Assembly (NCBI GenBank): GCA_009784345.1
Contig: WRBW01000003.1
Span: 1-52,760 of the forward strand
Source: Coriobacteriia bacterium
Lineage (GTDB): Bacteria > Actinomycetota > Coriobacteriia > WRKU01 > WQUG01
Length of the DNA stretch: 52,760 nt
Reading direction: 5' to 3'
The notes beneath the pieces were generated by a model. The model made no database searches. It saw only the letters and a list, made by a program, of their open reading frames with translations, and was not told where the DNA came from. The number at the start of each line of letters is the position of its first letter. Position 1 is the first letter of the stretch. Positions 48,308-52,760 of this stretch are shown here, piece by piece. A program made the translations under genes and the position numbers.

Positions 48308-49507
48308 CTACTTCATGGTGTGGGGAATTTCTTCTGCTGTAATTACACCCCGCTCGGTGATGTAGCCCTTAATGTATTTTGCTGGTGTCACGTCAAAGGC
48401 AGGGTTAAAGCAGGACACATGCGTGGGGGTATTTTTGAACCATCCATCAAAGGAAAAGCCTCCGCCTTTGCGTGCGATGGACATGTGGTGACCCTTCGAC
48501 AAAGGAAGCTCTGCAGGTCCCTGAGCCGTCATCTTATCAAAGGCAGCAGAGATTTCTGGTGTAGTCGCATCAAAGGTGCCACTGACCGTAATCCCCTCGA
48601 TTTCCTTTTGATCGCGAACCTCGATTTCGATTTGCTTACCTTCTGCAAGCTCCAGATCGAAGGTGGTAGAAGGTGCTGCGATATAGAAAGGAATACCATG
48701 TTCTTTTGCCAGAATCGCAAGACCGTAGGTACCAATCTTATTAGCAGTGTCACCATTGGCACAAATCCGGTCTGCTCCGACGACAACGGCATCAACAAGA
48801 CCTTCTCCCATGACAAAGGCAGCCATATTGTCGCAGATGAGTTGTGAGGGGACGCCTGCAAAGAGGAGCTCCCAAGCCGTGAGTCTACCACCCTGATTAA
48901 CAGGGCGCGTTTCATCAACCCAGACATGCTCGACCTTATCCTGCAAGTGAGCCGAGTATATGACGCCCAGAGCGGTACCATAAAAAGTCGTAGCCAAAGA
49001 ACCTGCATTACAGTGCGTCAAGAATTTGGTCGGACCATCAAAGAGTGCTGCACCAAAGTCTCCCAAGGCACGATTTGCAGCCTCATCTTCTTCCATGACT
49101 TTATGAGCCTCTGCAATTAGTAAGTCCCTGATAGTTTCTGGGTTCATTGAGGATTGGACGCACTCCGCCAAGACAGCGCGAAGCCTGTTGACCTCGCGCG
49201 AGAGGTTCACCGCCGTGGGGCGAGCATCAGCCAGTTCATCACAAACCGTCATGGCTGCAGCCAGGTAGTCATCGCCTGCTGATTCGAAGTCCATGCCTTC
49301 CGTTGCGCTCCACAGGGCTACTCCTAGGGCGCCGGCAGCACCAATGGCGGGGGCGCCACGAACCGCCAGCGTTTTGATGGCAACAATGACGCCTTCGTAG
49401 GTGCTGCACACCAAAATGTCCCCTTGAAGGGGCAGGCGCGTCTGATCAATCATGTGAACGCTCGTGTCTTCCCACCAAATAGTTCTGGGTAGCTGTTCTA
49501 CTGACAT
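48308..49507 (-). CDS. mtnA: S-methyl-5-thioribose-1-phosphate isomerase-like (eIF-2B alpha family)
   Basis: IKTLAVRGAPAIGAAGALGVAL, HCNAGSLATTFYGTALGVIYSA, VVGADRICANGDTANKIGTYGLA. Confidence 0.9.
   Translation of the reverse strand: MSVEQLPRTIWWEDTSVHMIDQTRLPLQGDILVCSTYEGVIVAIKTLAVRGAPAIGAAGALGVALWSATEGMDFESAGDDYLAAAMTVCDELADARPTAVNLSREVNRLRAVLAECVQSSMNPETIRDLLIAEAHKVMEEDEAANRALGDFGAALFDGPTKFLTHCNAGSLATTFYGTALGVIYSAHLQDKVEHVWVDETRPVNQGGRLTAWELLFAGVPSQLICDNMAAFVMGEGLVDAVVVGADRICANGDTANKIGTYGLAILAKEHGIPFYIAAPSTTFDLELAEGKQIEIEVRDQKEIEGITVSGTFDATTPEISAAFDKMTAQGPAELPLSKGHHMSIARKGGGFSFDGWFKNTPTHVSCFNPAFDVTPAKYIKGYITERGVITAEEIPHTMK
49155..49166 (-). repeat. Dispersed 12-mer copy (perfect, with full flank) in mtnA
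   Basis: TGGACGCACTCCGCC; codes AECVQS. Confidence 0.9.
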
Positions 49508-49576
49508 AGTTCCTCCTTGTTGTGTTGCAGCGGTCCTGTCAAAAGATGTTGAGATAGGCCTTTCGTGTTTCTGGGT

Positions 49577-50587
49577 CTATCTGGGGTCGAGTTCATTAAT
49601 GATGCCTTGCAGGTCTTCTGGCAAGTCGTCTTCAAAATGCATTTCCTCGCCGCTGATCGGGTGGGTGAAACGTATCTTGTAAGAATGCAGGAATTGACGC
49701 TGCAGATAATGATTGGCTGGCAGCGTGCCGCGCCCGTACGCGGGGTCACCCACGATGGGATGACCAATGTAACGCATATGAACGCGAATCTGGTGGGTTC
49801 GCCCGGTAAAGAGCTTGCATTCAAGCAGGGTAAAACCATCGTCATAGCGGCCGGGTTCGAAGCGTTCGATGACCTTGAAGGTCGTTTGCGCCTCTTTTGC
49901 CTTCTCGCTATCACTGATCTTCATGCGGAGTTTATCGCCCGGGGCTCGTCCTATGGGGGCATCGATGATTCCCGTTTCGGGTGCTATCCATCCGTGGACA
50001 AGTGCAAGATAGCGGCGATCTACGGCGCGTTCGCGAATGGCATCTTGCAGGCGGGACTGTGCCCTATCCGTTTTGCCCACCAGCATGAGGCCCGAGGTAT
50101 CCATGTCGAGGCGATGCACAATACCGGGGCGGTCGCCACCTTGGAGCTTGCCGAGCTCGAGGGAATGTGCAAGCAGTGCATTGACGAGCGTGCCGCTGTA
50201 GTGCCCCGGTGCTGGGTGAACTACCATGCCTGCCTCTTTAGACAGAACGATGATTTCGTCGTCCTCGAAGCGGATATCAAGCGGGATATATTCTGGTTCG
50301 AGATGAGAGCTGCGCGGTGGCGGGATGGTGATGCGCACATCGTCGCCTTCTTGCAGCAGGTATTTTTTTGCCTGAAGCACACCATTTACCAGCACGAGGC
50401 CTTCTTCGATGTATCTGGTCGCACGCGAGCGCGTTTCAACCTCTGGGATTGCCCCGACAAAGACATCAAGACGTTTCCCCGCGTCAGCTGCAAGAGCAAT
50501 GACCTCGATGGTTCGCGCATCAGGACCTGGCTCGAAGCTGTAGTCGTCGTCGAGAGAATCGAGATATCTGTGCTCATTCATCATCAA
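49577..50587 (-). CDS. RluD-family pseudouridine synthase
   Basis: S4-like N-terminus, GIVHRLDMDTSGLMLVGKTDRAQSRL, LFTGRTHQIRVHMRYIGHPIVGDPAYG. Confidence 0.93.
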   Translation of the reverse strand: MMMNEHRYLDSLDDDYSFEPGPDARTIEVIALAADAGKRLDVFVGAIPEVETRSRATRYIEEGLVLVNGVLQAKKYLLQEGDDVRITIPPPRSSHLEPEYIPLDIRFEDDEIIVLSKEAGMVVHPAPGHYSGTLVNALLAHSLELGKLQGGDRPGIVHRLDMDTSGLMLVGKTDRAQSRLQDAIRERAVDRRYLALVHGWIAPETGIIDAPIGRAPGDKLRMKISDSEKAKEAQTTFKVIERFEPGRYDDGFTLLECKLFTGRTHQIRVHMRYIGHPIVGDPAYGRGTLPANHYLQRQFLHSYKIRFTHPISGEEMHFEDDLPEDLQGIINELDPR

Positions 50588-51296
50588 GACCCTTTTCCCA
50601 ATCTTTGAGCTGCGTGCTCATGCGCTCGCGCAGGGGGCGCTTATCGACGCGTGATGGAGCAGTCTCTGCAGATTCGTCGCTTGAGGCCTCGCCCGTATCC
50701 CCCCGAGGCGAAGGTTCCTGTCCAGAAGGCTCGTCTGATCTTGTCGCAATTGATGCGTCGGCACTCATAGTGGGCGCAGGTGCGGGTGCGGGTGTGGTCG
50801 CTGGCTTTTCTTTGCTAAAAAGTTCGCGCCAGACGATATGTTTCGACTGGAACAAGAACCAGAACAGAAAGAGTGTGGCACCAAGCGTAATACCGATATC
50901 TGCAACATTGAAAACGGCAAAATTTATCAAACGAAAATCAAACATATCGATGACTGAATGGCTTATGACGCGGTCAAGCGTGTTGCCCAAGGCTCCTGCA
51001 AATACCAGAGCAGTTCCCACGACGACCGTCCACGCCTTGGGTCTTTCGGTCATCCAAAACCAGATAACCATGACGACGAGCAGTGCCATTGCCACAAAGA
51101 AAAGTTCGCGCTGGCCCTGCATCATCGAAAAAGCGGCACCGTAGTTGCGCACATAGGTCAGATGGAAGACATTGGGCCACACAGCGATGCTTTCGCGCAG
51201 CTCCATCGAGTTCGTCACCAACTGCTTCACGACAAAATCAAGCAGAAGCCAAAAGATGGCCACTGCTTGAAACATTTTTCGAGGCTCGGTGAGCAA
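50574..51296 (-). CDS. lspA: Lipoprotein signal peptidase with about 85-aa C-terminal extension
   Basis: LTYVRNYGAAFSMMQGQ, GALGNTLDRVISHSVIDMFDF, FAVFNVADIGITLG. Confidence 0.9.
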   Translation of the reverse strand: MLTEPRKMFQAVAIFWLLLDFVVKQLVTNSMELRESIAVWPNVFHLTYVRNYGAAFSMMQGQRELFFVAMALLVVMVIWFWMTERPKAWTVVVGTALVFAGALGNTLDRVISHSVIDMFDFRLINFAVFNVADIGITLGATLFLFWFLFQSKHIVWRELFSKEKPATTPAPAPAPTMSADASIATRSDEPSGQEPSPRGDTGEASSDESAETAPSRVDKRPLRERMSTQLKDWEKGLDDE

Positions 51297-51310
51297 GCTT
51301 GTGCCCTCTT

Positions 51311-52760
51311 CTACGATACTTCGTAGTTGAGCTGCGTCAAGACTTCAGCGCAGCGCGCGCAGACATCTGGGTAGCGCTTGTCACTGCCAAAGGTGCGGTA
51401 GTTCCAGCAACGAGGACATTTCTCGAGTTGCGACTTTGCAATCTGCGCCGAAACAAGGCTGAGCTCTTCGCTATCATTGCCGTCAGCGTTGTCCTCGGCA
51501 CTTGCCACAGACTGAGCAGCAGATGCTTCTAGCTGCTTGAAATTGACCTCTGCCACAATGAACATTTCTTGCAAGACCTGAACATCAAGTTCTTGCAGGA
51601 CCGCAATCACATCAGCAGGCGCCGTGATAGTAACGACCGCTTCCTGACTCTTACCAATAAGCCCGGAGTTACGCGCTTCTTCGAGAGCCTTCGTGACCTG
51701 GTCACGCACCGCCAATACCTGATTAAAGGTAGCGACCAAGCTATCTGACTCTTCAGCGCACAGATTCAGCTCGAAGCTAGGCCAGTCACATAAATGGACG
51801 CTCTCCACCAGGTTTCCTGAAGCATCTTTTTTCCAGGCCTCATCCATGAAGCTCCAGGTCTCCTCTGCCGTAAAGGCAAGCACGGGCGCAAAGGTCCTGA
51901 CCAGCAGGCTCAGGGCAGCTGCCAGCACGGTCTGCGCGCTGCGACGCTCGAGGGACTGCGCTGCATCAGAATAGAGGCGGTCCTTCAAGACATCGATGTA
52001 GAGGGAAGAAAAGTCGCCCAGGAAGTCGATGGCTTCGCGCTGTGCGAGGTAGAACTTCCAATCGTCATTGCAGCTCGTGATGGTGGCGTGCAAGTCGCGC
52101 AGGCGAATCATCCAGTATTTGTCAGTCTGCAGGAGCTCTTTGTGGCTGAGTGCGTCCACTACTGGGTCAAAGTCGTGCGTATTGGCAAGCAGGAAGCGCA
52201 GGGAATTGCGGATTCTGCGATATGAATCTGACACGCGGGTCAGGATTTCATCAGAAATGCCCACGTCGCCGCTAAAGTCTGTCGTTGCGACCCAAAGGCG
52301 GATGATGTCTGCGCCCAGTTTATTGGTGATGTCGATAGGTGAAATCACGTTACCGATCGATTTGCTCATCTTGCGGCCTTCGCCGTCGACCGTGAAGCCG
52401 TGAGTCATGAGATTGTTAAAAGGAGCTTCGCCGTAGGCACCGATGCTCAAGAGATATGATGACTGGAACCAGCCGCGGTGCTGGTCTGAGCCTTCTAGGT
52501 ACATTTGTGCCGGACGGTGCAACTCTGGTCGAGCCTCGAGCACTGATGTGTGGCTGACGCCCGATTCCCACCAGACATCTACAATGTCAGTTTCCGGTGT
52601 CAGTTCGCTGCAGCCACATTTTTCGCAGGCCGTTCCCGCCGGCAGATAGTCAGCAGGATCGGTGGTAAACCAGGCATCTGCGCCGCGCTCTTTGAAAAGC
52701 GCGATGACGGCGTCAAAGGTCGCTTCATTTGCTACCACTTCACCGCACTGCGTGCAGCGG
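51311..52760 (-). CDS. ileS: Isoleucyl-tRNA synthetase, C-terminal part (5' end of gene off window)
   Basis: HGFTVDGEGRKMSKSIGNVI, C-terminal zinc motif CPRCWNY...DVCARCAEVL. Confidence 0.95.
   Translation of the reverse strand, partial: RCTQCGEVVANEATFDAVIALFKERGADAWFTTDPADYLPAGTACEKCGCSELTPETDIVDVWWESGVSHTSVLEARPELHRPAQMYLEGSDQHRGWFQSSYLLSIGAYGEAPFNNLMTHGFTVDGEGRKMSKSIGNVISPIDITNKLGADIIRLWVATTDFSGDVGISDEILTRVSDSYRRIRNSLRFLLANTHDFDPVVDALSHKELLQTDKYWMIRLRDLHATITSCNDDWKFYLAQREAIDFLGDFSSLYIDVLKDRLYSDAAQSLERRSAQTVLAAALSLLVRTFAPVLAFTAEETWSFMDEAWKKDASGNLVESVHLCDWPSFELNLCAEESDSLVATFNQVLAVRDQVTKALEEARNSGLIGKSQEAVVTITAPADVIAVLQELDVQVLQEMFIVAEVNFKQLEASAAQSVASAEDNADGNDSEELSLVSAQIAKSQLEKCPRCWNYRTFGSDKRYPDVCARCAEVLTQLNYEVS
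51795..51806 (-). repeat. Dispersed 12-mer copy (TGGACGCTCTCC, 11/12) in ileS
   Basis: TGGACGCTCTCCACC; codes VESVHL. Confidence 0.75.
52149..52160 (+). repeat. Dispersed 12-mer copy (TGAGTGCGTCCA, 11/12) in ileS
   Basis: GGCTGAGTGCGTCCA; codes VDALS. Confidence 0.75.

Noticed and set aside
1447-52160. Dispersed motif as Chi, KOPS/FtsK-orienting or mobile REP/MITE element
   Set aside because: Orientation is nearly balanced (10:8), unlike skewed Chi/KOPS; copies are only 12-15 bp, without target duplications and without disrupting reading frames. Not excluded genome-wide, but less favoured.
1-52760. Most plus-strand ORFs in the supplied track (e.g. 1293-1856, 5251-6675, 21226-22296, 49565-50608)
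   Set aside because: They lie antisense to well-recognised genes and have no recognisable protein features.
1-52760. CRISPR arrays, IS elements, prophage, rRNA operons
   Set aside because: No regular repeat-spacer pattern, transposase, integrase or rRNA sequence seen.

Overview
52.76 kb chromosomal window, mostly housekeeping genes on the minus strand, from what looks like a Coriobacteriia-type actinobacterium (taxonomy inferred from protein style and gene order, not verified). Content: recG (partial)-degV-DAK2/fakA-asp23-tsf-rpsB, tRNA-His, a PASTA protein, glpX, rsmB, fmt, def, rodZ-like, ftsK, uppP, rnj, dapA, rpe, gpsA, plsY, der, DUF512 protein, ispH, plsC, cmk, the rplQ-rpoA-rpsD-rpsK-rpsM-rpmJ-infA cluster, xth, a secreted subtilase, map, adk, a giant thioester/SpaA-repeat adhesin, a U32 protease, a polar amino-acid ABC transporter, comF, mtnA, rluD-like, lspA and ileS (partial). 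The most striking signal is not a gene. It is a dispersed motif, GGAGTGCGTCCA / TGGACGCACTCC (extended TGGACGYACTCCnCC). I count 8 perfect and 10 one-mismatch copies, spread along the window in both orientations, in all reading frames, inside unrelated genes and in intergenic hairpins. One closely spaced inverted pair forms a terminator-like hairpin after tsf. This is the signature of a DNA-uptake-sequence-like (DUS/USS) system, which to my knowledge is described only in Neisseriaceae and Pasteurellaceae. The window also holds: (i) two 11-bp-periodic tandem operator arrays (CTTTAAG / CTTTCATC), each ending exactly 17 bp from a good -10 box, one upstream of the adhesin and one between comF and a divergent structured RNA; (ii) that roughly 267-nt structured RNA candidate, closed by a perfect 12-bp stem; (iii) an antisense intrinsic terminator embedded in comF; (iv) a roughly 105-nt nested palindrome overlapping the tRNA-His 3' end.
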